Assembly (NCBI RefSeq): GCF_001612965.1
Contig: NZ_BDBL01000025.1
Coordinates: forward strand, 82,005 to 146,004
DNA: 64,000 nt
Direction: 5' to 3'
Origin: Nocardia kruczakiae NBRC 101016
GTDB taxonomy: Bacteria > Actinomycetota > Actinomycetes > Mycobacteriales > Mycobacteriaceae
The translations under genes were made by a program, and so were the position numbers. Under the pieces are notes generated by a model. The model saw only the letters and a program-made list of their open reading frames with translations, was not told where the DNA came from and made no database searches. Shown here in pieces: positions 48,554 to 61,000 of the stretch (its first letter is position 1; every line of letters begins with the position of its first letter).

Positions 48554-49420
48554 ATGAGCACGGACATCACACTGTACGACTACTCCCCCATCACCGAGCG
48601 CGAGCCGATCCACTGGCCCGAGGGTAAACGAGTCGCGTTCTACGTCGGCCTCAATATCGAACATTTCTACGTCGACCTGCCGGGCACCGCGACCTACGAG
48701 GGCACCACCGCGCTGACGCCGGACGCCCTGAACTACGGCTGGCGCGACTACGGCCCGCGGGTGGGCATCTGGCGCCAGATCCAGTTGCTCGACAAGTACG
48801 GAATCCGGGCCAGCGCCCTGTTGAATTCCGATGTGGGCGAACGGTATCCGCAGATCATCGCGGCCGGCAAGGAGCGCGGCTGGGATTGGCTCGCGCACGG
48901 CAGCAGCAACAGCCATCTGCACACCGGACTGTCACTGGACGACGAACGCCGGGTGCTGACCGATATCGTCACCACCATCGAGAAGACCACCGGCCGCCGG
49001 CCCCGGGGCTGGATGGGGCCGGGCCTCACCGAAACCTTCCACACGCCGCAGCTGCTGGCCGAACTGGGACTCGAGTACGTCCTCGACTGGACCAACGACG
49101 ATCAGCCCTATCGGCTGAATGTGCCCGGGCTGCTGAGTGTTCCGTATTCGGTGGAACTGAACGACATCGGCATCTTCGTCAGCAAGGGCCTCACCGGCCC
49201 CGACTTCGTCCGCATGGTCCGCGACCAGCTCGACCAGCTCTACGCCGATTCCGCCGACAGCGGCCGCGTACTGGCGCTGGCGCTGCACCCGTTCGTCACC
49301 GGGCAGGCGTTCCGGCACCGCTATCTGGACGAGGCGCTCGACTACGTGGTGAACCATCCGGGGGTCTGGGTGACCACGAGCGACGAGATCGCGGAGCATT
49401 ATCGACGGACGACGGCGTGA
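48554..49420 (+). CDS. Polysaccharide deacetylase/allantoinase-like protein
   Basis: The 288-residue protein resembles the PuuE-type branch of the NodB-like deacetylases: PEGKRVAFYVGLNIEHFY, DYGPRVGIWRQIQLLDKYGIRASALLNS, HGSSNSHLHTGL, GWMGPGLTETFHTPQLLAELGLEYVLDW and LALALHPFVTGQAFRH. The family hydrolyses C-N bonds, for example in cyclic amides or N-acetyl sugars. The usual metal-binding Asp pair of NodB (DD) is not obvious, as in the PuuE branch. It is divergent from a MerR regulator that may control it. ATG at 48554; an upstream in-frame ATG lies in the operator region. Confidence 0.83.
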   Translation: MSTDITLYDYSPITEREPIHWPEGKRVAFYVGLNIEHFYVDLPGTATYEGTTALTPDALNYGWRDYGPRVGIWRQIQLLDKYGIRASALLNSDVGERYPQIIAAGKERGWDWLAHGSSNSHLHTGLSLDDERRVLTDIVTTIEKTTGRRPRGWMGPGLTETFHTPQLLAELGLEYVLDWTNDDQPYRLNVPGLLSVPYSVELNDIGIFVSKGLTGPDFVRMVRDQLDQLYADSADSGRVLALALHPFVTGQAFRHRYLDEALDYVVNHPGVWVTTSDEIAEHYRRTTA

Positions 49421-49426
49421 CGGCCG

Positions 49427-50674
49427 CTATCCACCGGCCACGGTCAGATAGATCAGCAGCAGGTTCAACGCGCTGATCACCGCGGCGATCAGCCACGCGG
49501 CCGCGGTGGTCGCCCGATGATTGGCGTCGGCACCCATCAGAACGCGATCACTCGTGAACCGCACCAGCGGGATCAGCGCGAACGGGATGCCGAAGGACAG
49601 CACCACCTGCGAGACGATCAGGGCGCGGGTGGGGTCCACGCCGGCGGCGAGGATCAGCAGAGCGGGAATCAGGGTGACCACGCGGCGGAACAGCAGTGGG
49701 ACCTTGCGGCGCAGCAGCCCGTCCATGATCATCGCGCCGGCGTAGGCGCCCACCGAGGTGGACGCCAGGCCGGAGGCCAGCAGGGCCACGGCCAGCAGCA
49801 GGGCCGCCCAGGAACCGAGAACCTCGCGGACCGCGGCGTGCGCGGATTCGATCGAGTCGATATCGCGGCCGCCGAGCGTGGCGGCGGCCATCAGCAGCAT
49901 CGCCAGATTGACCGCACCGGCGATGATCATCGCGAGCCCGACGTCCATGCGGGTCGCGCGCAGCAGGCGGCTGCGGCGCGGGCCCGGCTCGGTGCGGCCG
50001 TGCCGGTCGCGGGTCAGGCCGGAGTGCAGATAGATCGCGTGCGGCATCACCGTGGCGCCGATCATCGCGGCGGCGAGCAGCACGCTCTGCGCACCGTCGA
50101 ATCGCGGCACCAGCCCGCCCACCACGCCGGACGGTGCGGGCGGCGAGATCACCACACCGGCCAGGAAGCCGATCGCGATCACCGCCAGCAGGCCGATGAT
50201 CACGCGCTCGAACGGCTGCTGTCCGCGGCGGTTCTGCACGGCCAGCAAGGCCATCGACACCACGCCGGTGATCACGCCGCCGAGCAGCAGCGGCAGTCCG
50301 AACAGCAGGTTCAAGGCGATGGCGCCGCCGACGACTTCGGCGAGATCGGTTGCCATCGCGGCCAATTCGGCCTGTCCCCAGTAGGCCAGCCGGACCGGGC
50401 GCCCGGCTCGTTCGCGCACGATCTGCGGTAGTGAGCGGCCGGTCACCACGCCCAGTTTCGCCGACAGATACTGCACCAGCGCGGCCATCACATTCGCCAT
50501 GACGACCACCCACACCAGCAGATAGCCGTACTGCGCGCCGGCGCTGATATTGGAGGCCACATTGCCGGGGTCGACGTAGGCGATCGCCGCCACGAACGCC
50601 GGGCCCAGCAGGACCACGAGCGAACGCAGCCGATTCCGGCCGGCCGGCCCGGATTCGACGGTGATCGTATCCAT
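49427..50674 (-). CDS. mntH: Nramp-family Mn2+/Fe2+ transporter
   Basis: The 415-residue protein has about eleven membrane helices, the metal-binding AYVDPGNVASN in helix 1 and MPHAIYLHSG in helix 6. These Asp, Asn and Met residues ligate the metal in Nramp proteins. It should import Mn2+ or Fe2+ with protons. ATG at 50674 is used; a longer frame upstream runs over a terminator and the mycolyltransferase gene. The 50683-50700 site may be a metalloregulator site. Its presence in a window with iron uptake genes is consistent but not linked by operon. Confidence 0.9.
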   Translation of the reverse strand: MDTITVESGPAGRNRLRSLVVLLGPAFVAAIAYVDPGNVASNISAGAQYGYLLVWVVVMANVMAALVQYLSAKLGVVTGRSLPQIVRERAGRPVRLAYWGQAELAAMATDLAEVVGGAIALNLLFGLPLLLGGVITGVVSMALLAVQNRRGQQPFERVIIGLLAVIAIGFLAGVVISPPAPSGVVGGLVPRFDGAQSVLLAAAMIGATVMPHAIYLHSGLTRDRHGRTEPGPRRSRLLRATRMDVGLAMIIAGAVNLAMLLMAAATLGGRDIDSIESAHAAVREVLGSWAALLLAVALLASGLASTSVGAYAGAMIMDGLLRRKVPLLFRRVVTLIPALLILAAGVDPTRALIVSQVVLSFGIPFALIPLVRFTSDRVLMGADANHRATTAAAWLIAAVISALNLLLIYLTVAGG

Positions 50675-50682
50675 GAAAAATA

Positions 50683-50700
50683 GTTTACGGGCAACCGAAC
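50683..50700 (-). promoter_or_regulatory. Imperfect dyad upstream of mntH, possible metalloregulator site
   Basis: On the minus strand, GTTCGGTTGCCCGTAAAC lies 8 bp before the start codon; CGG/CCG and GTT/AAC arms are offset by two bases. It is a weak dyad and could equally be chance in AT-richer promoter DNA. Confidence 0.3.
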
Positions 50701-50720
50701 TTTTTAATGAGCCAGGCCCC

Positions 50721-50769
50721 GAAAAAGAGCGAATCCGCCCCGATCGCGAGGGCGATCGAGGCGGATTCG
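50721..50769 (-). terminator. Intrinsic terminator of the mycolyltransferase gene
   Basis: CGAATCCGCC (50730-50739) pairs with GGCGGATTCG (50760-50769), and an inner CGATCGC/GCGATCG arm extends the stem with one mismatch. On the minus strand it is followed by CTCTTTTTC, a T-run rare in this GC-rich sequence. Confidence 0.88.
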
Positions 50770-50787
50770 GTGGTTCGGGTGAGGCGC

Positions 50788-51861
50788 TCAGATGCCCAGA
50801 CCGCGGGCCAGCACCGGCCACGAGTCGAGGAAGTCGTCGTGCCAGTAGCCCCACGAGTGGGTGCCCGAGCTGCGGAAGTTGTAGGTCGCCGGAATGTTCA
50901 GCGAGTCCAGCTTCGTCTGCAGGTCGTGGCTGCAGTAGTTGGTCGCGGCCTCGATCACGCCGCCGACGACGAGCTGGTTGCCCAGACCGTAGGCGCCGGG
51001 GAGGGCGTAGGGGCCGTTGAGGGTGTCCCACTGGCCGGGCAGGCCGTTACCCGAGGAGATGTACAGGTTCGCGCCGCGCAGCTGATCGGCGTGCAGCAGC
51101 GGGTCGTTGTCCTGCCAGGCCGGGTTGTCGTCCTCGCCGTACATGTTGCGCACGTCGCCGCCGCCCCAGGTGTTGACGGTGAGCTTCACCGCTTCGCGGC
51201 CGACCTGTGTGCTTGTCTCCGCGCAGCCGGAGTAGGCGGCCACCGACTTGTACAGGCCCGGCTTGGCGATCGCCAGGTTCAGCACCGATGTGCCCGAAGT
51301 CGACAGGCCCGCAATGGCATTGACGCCGTTGGTGCCCAGCGCGCCGTCGATCAGCGGGGGCAGTTCCTCGGTGAAGAAGGTCTTCCACTTGTTGCGGCCC
51401 AGGCTCGGGTCGTCCTTCAGCCAGTCGGTGTAGTAGCTCCACTTACCGCCGATGGGCTGCACGACGTTGACGTTCTTGTCGGCCAGGAAACCGTTGACGA
51501 TATCGGTCTTCTTCTGCCACGACGCGTCGTCCTCGCCGCCGCCCGCGCCGTTGAGCAGATACAGGGTCGGGCGCGGCACCGAGGCGTCGGCGGGGCGCTG
51601 CACGTCGACCGGGAAGGTGCGATTCATCGCCGCCGAGTGGACGTACAGCCGGATGCTGCGGTCGTCCTTGTAGGTGGCCTTCTCGATCCGCGATCCGTCG
51701 GGCGACTGCGGGTCGGCCAACAGCGACTTCGAGGCGATGACCGGATCGTCCGCCGAGGCGGACGTTGCGCCGACTCCGGCCACGACGCCTGTGAGGACTC
51801 CGGTGGCCGCGAGCACGGCAGCAGCTCTCAGACCACTACGCCGGAAGTGTCGACGAATCAA
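50788..51861 (-). CDS. Antigen 85-like mycolyltransferase
   Basis: The 357-residue protein has a signal peptide (about 1-37, ASADD cleavage), then the antigen 85 fold with LYLLNGAGGGEDDASW, GGKWSYYTDW, FFTEELPPLIDG, nucleophile Ser187 in GLSTSG, YSGCAET and the His motif HSWGYWHDDFL. It is close to the homologue at 37963 (same landmarks and similar length). Antigen 85 proteins build trehalose dimycolate and mycolated arabinogalactan. It is followed by a good terminator, so it is transcribed alone. The gene lies 150 bp behind the end of the NRPS-like gene, on the same strand. Confidence 0.9.
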   Translation of the reverse strand: MIRRHFRRSGLRAAAVLAATGVLTGVVAGVGATSASADDPVIASKSLLADPQSPDGSRIEKATYKDDRSIRLYVHSAAMNRTFPVDVQRPADASVPRPTLYLLNGAGGGEDDASWQKKTDIVNGFLADKNVNVVQPIGGKWSYYTDWLKDDPSLGRNKWKTFFTEELPPLIDGALGTNGVNAIAGLSTSGTSVLNLAIAKPGLYKSVAAYSGCAETSTQVGREAVKLTVNTWGGGDVRNMYGEDDNPAWQDNDPLLHADQLRGANLYISSGNGLPGQWDTLNGPYALPGAYGLGNQLVVGGVIEAATNYCSHDLQTKLDSLNIPATYNFRSSGTHSWGYWHDDFLDSWPVLARGLGI

Positions 51862-52010
51862 TGTTCACACCTTCGCTATCTGCTCGAATTCGGTTTCAGC
51901 TCTTCCGTGGGACGCCCGGCGAGGCGCCACCCGGACGGTCGAGACCTCGCCCGACCCTACGGCCTATCTAGTCGTCTGACCAGACCGGTCCGTTACGTAT
52001 GCGCCGCCCA

Positions 52011-55000
52011 TCATGCCGGAGACGGCCCCTCCCGGCGAGAACGGGCCCCGCGCGCCGGCAGTGGTACCGGACCGGCGGGCGCCGCCGATCCGTCGACCTC
52101 CGACACGTCGAGGCCGGCGAGGTCCGCCTGCGGCGTCTCGACGAACCGGGCGACGAGTGCGGCGAGCCGGCGCGAGAGGGCGCCGGCGGCGGATTCGTCG
52201 AAGACATCGCACGCGTATTTCACGGTGACGCGAAGCTGGTTGTCGCGCACCACGACAACGGTCAGCGGATAGTCGAGATCGTCCGCTACGGCGAATCCGG
52301 TGACCCCGACACCGTCGACGGTCAGCCGGTCGAGTACCTCGCGATCGACCGGGAACGATTCGAATACGACCAGGGAGTCGAACATTCCGGCCACACCGGC
52401 GGCATCCTCGATATCGCGCAAGCCCAGACAGCAGGATCCCGACAGCGCGGACTGTTCGGCCTGCAGGCGAGTCAGCAACTCGGTCACGGTGCCCGAGGAC
52501 GCCGCGCGCAGCCGCACCGGAACCACGGTCCGGAACGAACCCACCATCGCCGCCGCTCCAGGCAGGGCCGTGGGCCGGCCGGAAACCACTGCGCCGAAGA
52601 CGATGTCGTCGCGGCCGGTCTCCCGCGCGACGACCAGGCCCCAGGCCGCCCGCACCACGGTGTCCACCGATACGTTCAGCCGGACCGCGAGTCGGGTCAA
52701 GCGCTCGGTCTCCGCGGCCGACAGTTCGAAGCCGACGACGCCCGTCTCGTTCGAACGGGCGGGGCCCGCCTCGGCGGGGGCCAGCAGCGTCGGTTCGCTG
52801 ACTCCGGCGAGTGCGTGCCGCCACCGCGCGCGTGCGGTGGTGAGATCCTGTGCGACCAGCCACCGCAGATACTCCGCGTGGGAAACGGATTTCGGCAGCT
52901 GCCGGGTCCGCGTACCCACCGCGTAGCGCGTCAGCAGATCCCGGACGAGCAGCGACGCCGACCAGCCGTCGATCAGCGCGCGATGGCCGGTGATCAGCAG
53001 GCGGTAGGCCGCGGCGGGCAGCCGCAGGAAGGTGAAGCGCAGCAGCGGCGCCCGATCCGGCTCGACATTCTCGGCGGCGTCGAGTTCGGCGACGCGCGTC
53101 GCTTCGGCCTGCGCCGCGTCGACGTCGAGATCGGTGAGATCGATACCGCGCCAGGCGACCTCGACTCGGGACGACACCACCTGGATCGGAGTGCCGGCGC
53201 GGTCGGCGGTGAAAGCGACGCGGAGGGCGTCGTGACGCTCGAGCACGGCTTGCGCCGCGGCGCGCAACCGGGATTCGTCCACGGCACCGTCGAGATCCAC
53301 GGTCGCCCTGGTCAGCGCCGGGCCCGCCGGGGTGTCGGCGCGGGCGGCCAGCATATCCGCCTGTGCCGCGGGTACCGGCCAGACATCCGCCAGATTCGGG
53401 TAGATCTGCGACAGCTCGGAGATCTCGTTCTGCTCCATCCGCACCAGGGTGAAGTCCGACACCGTGAAACCGCCGGCGTCGGGCCGGGTTCCGTGTTCGG
53501 CCAGGCCGCCCAGGGCGCGAACCCATTGTCCGGCGAACTCTTTCACCTGATCGACGGTGAAAACCGACGCCGCGTAGTCGAATCGCGCGAGCAGGCCGTC
53601 GTCGGTCGCGTCGACGGTGATGTCGAGCAGCACATCGCCGGGCGGCGGTCCCGGATAGGGCCGCGCCGGACGCAGATCCCGATAGCGGAAGGCGGTGCGC
53701 CCTCGGGCCGCCGCGGCCAACTGCGGACCGGTCCGCGGGTTGAGATAACGCAGCAGCCCGTAGCCGACCCCGGAATCGGGTACGGCGCGGCGCAACTCCT
53801 TGATCCGGCCGATGGCCACGCCGGCGGCGGGGCCGCCGAGCAGAGCCTCGTCCACATCGATTCCCGCAAGGCTCACGAGCAACGGGTGGATGGCCGTGAA
53901 ACCGCCTGCGGTAGTGGCGTATTCCGCTCCGCACGCCGCGCGAGCGTCGGCCGGCAGCTGCACCACGGCACCGATCAGGTCGCCGGCGGTGCCGCGGGGC
54001 GTGGGTTCCTGCGCCAGGGCGAACGCGGTGAGCAATACCTCCTCGACGGTGGCATGGTAGGCCCGCGCCACCGCGTCCACGGCGATCGCGCCCTCGGCGG
54101 TGATCACCAGCGAAACCCGGCCGCGCGCCGCGAGATCGAGCCCCTGAATCGGAGCGTCGGCCGGGGCGGGCCGGAGATGGTGGTGCCACCAGTCGAGTTG
54201 CTCGACGGTCTCGGCGGCGTTCGCCCGCTCGTGCAGGACGCGACCGAATCCGATCGGACCGGCGTCGACGGCCGCGGGCGCGGAATGGCCGCCCGCCCAG
54301 GCGTCCGACAACTCGTCGACCACGATGCGCCAGGTCGTATCGTCGACCACCAGGCAGTTCGCGACCACCACCACATTCGCCACCGCATCGCCGCCGTCGG
54401 GCGACGAGATCAGCCCGAAGGCGATGTTGTGCCCGCTCGCCGGATCCAGTTCCCGGCCCATCGCTCGAACCGCCAGATCGACGGCCTCGGAGCCCGGCGC
54501 GAACTGCCGCAACACCGCCGCCGGGGGCGTTTCCGGAATCACGAAGACTCCGGCCTCGTCGTCCAGCCGCGCTGACAGCATCGGATGCCGCTCGAGGACA
54601 CCCGCCACCGCTTCCCGGATCCGCTCGGGATCGCAGTCGGACGGAAGGTCGACCACGATCGCCTGCTGCGGCAGCGCGGACGCTGCCAGCCCCAGCAGCC
54701 GAACCGCCATCGGCGGCAACGGCATCGGCCCACCGGTGGTGGCCGGCGCCTCGATGATCGCGACGCGGGCGAGCGATTCGATCGTGCGGGCGGTGAACAC
54801 GTCGCGGGGCGTGAACCGCAGACCTCGGATACGAGCCCGCGCGGCGAGTCGAACGGCCAGCGCGATGTCACCGCCCAATGCGAAGAAGTCGTCGTTCGCG
54901 CCGACGTGCTCGATCCCCGCCACTTCGGCGAAGACCTCGGCGATCAACTGTTCGGCCGGGGTTTCCGGTGCTCGGCGGGCCGGCTCGATCACCGGGCCGC

Positions 55001-58000
55001 CGGCGGGCGGTTCGGTACGGCCCACGTATTCCAGCGTCGGCACACCGCGCTGCCGGCGGACCACGTAGCCGGTGCGGAACAGCCGCTGCCCGGGCGCCCC
55101 GCTGGGATCGGCGACGAACCGGGCCGCGGTGGCACCGGGGCGGTCGTGATATCCCCGCGCCAGCTGGATACCGCCGAGATACAGCTCACCGGCCACTCCC
55201 GACGGCACCGGCCGCAATCGTGCGTCGAGTAGCACCGCGCGCACGCCCCGGTTCGGCGCGGCGATCGCCGGCACCGCATCCGGCGCCGCCACCTCGCCCA
55301 CCGCGAAGGCGACGGTGCTCTCGGCGGCGCCGAAGGCGATGTGCACGCGGGGATCCGGGCCCTCGGGGCCGTTCGGCCACCACGCCGGTGCATCGGTCCC
55401 GACCGGCTCGGCACCGGTGAGGATGATCTGCGCCGACTCCGGAAGGTCGGCGTCCAGTGCGGCGAGCGTCGGCACGTCGAGGACGGCATGCGTCACCTCG
55501 CGGTCGCGCATGACCCCGGCCAGTTCGGCGCCTCCCGCGATGTGCGGCGGCACGATCACCAGCGGCCCGGCCGCCCCGACGGCGAGCACCAGCTCGAGCA
55601 GCGCCGCCGCATGCGCGGGCGACGCGAAGGCCAGAACCCGAGCGGCCGGTCCCGGCTCGTAGCGCTCAGCGAGTTCGGCGCTCAGATTCCCCAGACCCGC
55701 GTGGGTGAGCACGACGGCGCCCAGCCGGTCGGCGGCATCGTCGGAATCGGGAGCGTAGAGCAGGCACGCGGCATTGTCCGGATGCAGCGCGACCGTGCGG
55801 TCGGCATCGGAAATCGGTGCGCCGGAACAGGAGTCGACCTCGTAGGCGAACCTCGGGTCGTCCAGCACGATCCAGCCGCCCGCGGTATCCGGTAGCTGCG
55901 CGCCCACGGCTCGCACCGTGACGCCGAGGTCCGCGCGACAGTCGGACACGATCCGGGCGATCCGGTCGGCGGGGTCACTCGGATCGATCGGCATGAGCAC
56001 CGCACCCGATTTGACCACCGACCACAGCGCCACCACGGCTTCGAGCGAACGCCCGATGGCCACCGCGACCCGGACATCCGGGCCCGCCCCCAGTTCGATC
56101 AGCAGCCGGGCCAGTTTGGTCGAGGCCAGGTCGAGCTGGGCGTAGGTGAACGCGCGACCGCCCACGACCACCGCCGGACCGTCCGGATCGGCGGCGACCG
56201 CGGCCGCCATCAGGTCGGGCAGCGTCACGGGCGCGCGCACCGGCACGTCGATGTCCGCGACGAGAGCGCCGGTCCCGGATGCCGCGGGCATCTCCGGGCC
56301 GTCGAGCGCGATGTCGGCGTCGTGCGCCACCGTCGCCAGAATCCGGACCAGTTGCTCAGCGGCCTGCGCGACCGTCTCGCGGTCGAACAGATCGGTGGCA
56401 TAGGTGAATTCACCGCGGATCCCGGCCGCGCCGCCGCCGGCCGTGCGATGTTCGCGCAGACTCAGTCGCAGATCGAACCGCTCGCCGGCGGTGACCGGTT
56501 CCGCCACCACGGAACTCAGATCGGGGACGTCGAAACCGCACGCCACCGGATCGCCGAACGAGAACGCCACCTGCGTCAGCGGATGCCACGCTTCGCCGCG
56601 CTGCGGAGCCAGCGCGTCCACGAGGCGTTCGAAGGGGACGCCGGCGTTGGCGACAGCCCGCAGATGGGTGTCGCGGACCTCGGTCAGCAACTGCGCGAAG
56701 GTGCGATTCGGCGTGACCCGGCTGCGCAGCACCAGGATGTCGGCGAACGGGCCGACCACATCGGCGAGCCCGGGTTCGCCACGGCCGGTGACCGGGGTGC
56801 CGATCGTGACGTCGTCGGTACCGGACATCCGGGCCAGCACCACCGCGAGCGCCGCGTGCACCACCGTGGACACGGTCGAGCTGTATGCCGGCGCCAGCGC
56901 GGTGAGGGCAGCGTGCACCCGCGGATCGATGGTGATGTCGACCGCGCCGACGTCGAAACTCCGCTGCGACGGGCGACCGGCGGGCCGGCGCGATTCGTCC
57001 GCGAGATCGGCGAGTTCCGTTGTCCAGTAACGCAATCGGCCGGAGACCGGGGAGTCCGGATCGTCCTCGGAACCCGATACCGCGAGCTGCCACTGCGCGT
57101 AGTCGGCGTAGCGGACGGGTAGCGGTGCCCATCCCGGCGCTCGGCCCGCGCGCCGGGATGTATACGCGGTCGCGAGGTCCCGGATCAGCAACCTCATCGA
57201 GAGATCGTCCACGGCGATCCGGTGGGCGGCGATCGCCAGCACGTAGTCGGTACCGGACAGCTGATGCAGACGCACTCGGAACGGAACGTCGACGGTGACG
57301 TCGACACCGCCGCCGAATTCGCCTGTCCCCCGCTCCGCGCCGGCCTGCACGACCTCGAGATCCGGCGTCGCCTCGGCCACAGGCAGTACCCGTTGGATCG
57401 GGGTGCCCGACCCGGCCTCGGCCTCGGGATAGACCGTGCGCAGTATGTCGTGTCGCGCCACCAGGTCCGCCAGCGCCTGCCGCAGCACCGCCACATCCAG
57501 CGCGCCCGACAGCCGGATCTCGCACGAGATGATGTAATCCGTTGCGGTGGTGTCGAACTGGTCGAGCAGCCAGAACCGATGCTGGGCGTAGGACAGCGGC
57601 AGCGGTTCCCGCCGCGGCGCCGCGCTCAGCGCCGGTCGCGTTCCGCGCTCCAGCCATGCCGCCAGTGCCCCCACCGTCGCGGCCTCGTACAGCGCCCTGA
57701 CCGGCACGTCGAATCCCAGTGCGGCGCCGATGCGTTCGGCGGTGCGGACCGCCCGCACGGAGTTGCCGCCGCGCGCGAAGAAGTCGTCATCGATGCCGAT
57801 CCGGTCGACGCCGAGCACCTCGGCGAAGGCACCGGCCACGACTCCCTGCACCGGGGTGACGGGCGCCCGGAAACCGGTGGACGCGGATTCCGGCTCCGGC
57901 AGCGCGTCTCGATCGAGCTTCCCGTTCGCGGTCAGCGGGAGCGAGTCGAGCACCACGAATGCGGCGGGGATCAGACGATCCGGCAACGCCGCGCGCAACG

Positions 58001-61000
58001 CCGATCTCACCTGCGCCAGATCGAGTTCCCGATCGGCGGAGACGAGATAGGCGACCAGTCGATCACCGGTGCGCGGATCGGATTTCGCCACCACCGCCGC
58101 CTGCGCGAGTTGCGGCAACCGCAGCAGCACGGCCTCGATCTCGCCCGGTTCGACGCGGAAACCCCGGACCACCGCCTGCTGATCGGTGCGGCCGCGATAG
58201 TCGAGATCGCCGGCCGCGGTCCACGCGACCAGATCGCCGGTGCGATACATCCGCCCACCGCCGCCGAACGGGTCGGCCACGAAGCGTTCCGCCGTCCGGG
58301 CCGGACCCGCGACGTAGCCTCGGGCGAGGTCCGCTCCCGCCAGATACAGCTCGCCGGAGACACCGACGGGAACTGGATGCAGACGTGAATCCAGCACGTA
58401 GATATGGCTGTTCCGATGCGCGGCGGCGGCCGCTTGGTCCACGTCGAGCCGATGGTCGACGATCGAGATCCCGCCCTCGGCGTAGGCGGACAGGTGGTGG
58501 ATCTCCACCGGATGCGAGACGTCCGGACGTTGCGGCGGCGCGCCGGGCACATCGCCGAGGACGATCACGCGTCGGAGCGAACTCGGGCTCGCCGCCGCGT
58601 CGTCGCCGCGCGCCGCATCTTCGAGCGGTGACGCGGACGCGGTGTGCAGGGTGGTCACCCGCTCGCGCTCGATCAGCTCGGACAGCGAACCGCCGGTGGC
58701 GTCCGACGCGGCGAGTACCAGCCGGCCGGCCGCCGTGACCGCGGTCCAGAACTCCCAGGCCGCCGACTCGAAGGGCGAGGTGGTCGCCGGGAGCACCGCA
58801 TCGTCGGAACCGAGCTCGAATCGTGTTCGGTACCGGACCAGTTGGTGCGCGGCGGCGCTGTGCGGGATGGTGAGGCCCCGGAGCCGGCCGTTCGGCCCCG
58901 GACCGACAAGCACGAAGGCCGGATGGTGCGGGAGAAGCGGCGCGAGCCGATCGTCGTCGCCGACCTGCCGCGGCGAGATGCCGGACAGGTCCAGTTCGTC
59001 GATGCGCACGACGTCTTCGCGGGCGACACCCCGGCCCGCCTCGGTGAACGCCGGCATGGATTGGGACCGGCCGCGCCAATCACGGGCCATCACAGCGGGT
59101 TCGGCGGGTGCACTGGGCCCGGACGGCACCGGCAGGTTCGTCGCGGACAGCACGACAACCGGCTCGGCGGCGGCGAGGAGACGGCCGATCCTTTCGACGG
59201 GCTGATCGGGATCCACCGGCACAGCGGCGCCACCGGCGACCGAGACCGCGAACATCGCGATCACCAGGTCCGCACCGCGCGGCATCACCAGCGCCACCCG
59301 GGTCTCCGGGCCCACGCCCAGCGAGATCAGATGTCGCGCAAGACGATTGACCCGAGCGTCGAGTTCCGCGTAACTCAGTCGCACCGGGACCGGATGGGGC
59401 TCTCCGACATCGGCCGAGTCGGCCACCAGCGCCGCCGCATCCGGCGGTGCGGCGGCGACAGCGGCAGCCAGCAGGGCCGGCAGCGTGGAGGCGTCCGGAT
59501 CCGGTTCGCCGGGCACGCCGGGGTTCGGCAGGGTCCGCTCGTCGGGTGTGAGGATGTTCAGGTCACCGACCGGCGTCGTGGGATCGGCCACCACCTCCGC
59601 GAGCAGCAGGATCAGCCGCTCGGCGATCGTGGTCGCGGTCGCGGCCTCGAACAGGTCGGTCGCATATGTGAGAGCGCCGCCGATTCCCGCGGGGTTTCCG
59701 TCCTCGCCGTAGGTTTCGGCCACGCTCAGATGCAGATCGAGCGGCGTGGCGGCGGAATCGGCGTCGACCTCGGTCACGCTAAGACCGGGCAGATCCCATT
59801 CCGGCAGAGCCGATTCGGCCGCCCGGTCGCGCAACGACAGGCCCACCTGGAACAGCGGATGATGCGCCGTCGACCGCGGCGCGGCCAGCGCCTCGATCAG
59901 GACCTCGAACGGCAGTTCGGTATGCGCGTGGAGCTGCGCGTCGCCGTCGCGCCGGCGCGTCAGCAGCTCGGTGAACGGCTCCCGCGCATCGACGTGGGTG
60001 CGGACCACCACGGTATCGGTGAACCCGCCGATCAGGTCGTCGAGTTCGGTCTCCGTGCGGCGCTCGACAGGAGTGCCGACAGCGATGTCGGTGCTGTCCG
60101 ACAGCCGGGCGAGCAGCACGGCGAAGGCCGCATGGACGACGGTGGCCAGTGGCGCGCGGTGGGCGCGTGCCACCTCGAGCAGACCGGCGTGCACCTGCGG
60201 CGCGATCCACACGTCGACGCGGGCGCCGGCTCGCGTCGCCAGCGGCGGACGGGGACGGTCCGCGGGCAACGCCAGAACCTCGGGCAGCCCGCGCAGTTCG
60301 CGCTGCCAGTACGACAGTTCGCGATGGGCAACCGACCCCGGCTGCGACACCGATCCGAGTACGCCCTCGCGCCAGAGCACATAATCCGCGTACTGCACCG
60401 GCAGCGGCGCCCACTCGGGCGCCGCACCGCGAGTACGGGCGGCGTAGGCGGCCAGCACATCGCGCACCAGCGGACGCATCGACGACATATCGGCGGCGAT
60501 GTGGTGAACCACCACGATGAGGACGTACTCCCGCCGCGCTCCCGGGGCGAGATCGGCGATCTCGAGCAACCGCACCCGCAGCGGGATCTCGGTCGCGAGG
60601 TCGAACGGGGTTGCCGCCGTTGCCTTCACCGCTTCCGGCACATCGTGCGCGTCGAGCCGTTCGGAACGCAGCTCCACCCGGATGTCGGCGGGCAGCACCG
60701 TCGGCACCGGTCCGTCCGCCGTATCCGGATACACCGTGCGCAGGATCTCGTGCCGGACCAGAACGTCGTCGAATGCGGTACCGAGCGCCTCGGTGTCCAG
60801 GCTGCCGGTCAACCGCAGCGCGACGCTCAGGTGGTGGGCCTCGGCACGCGGGCGCGACTCCGACGTGGCGGCATCACCACGGTCGAAACGGTTGAGGAAC
60901 CACATCCGCTGCTGCGCCGGAGCGAGCGGCAGCCGCTCGGGACGCTCGATCGAACCGAGGCGAGGCCGGCGGCGGGCATGGATCTCCGCGTCGAGAACGA

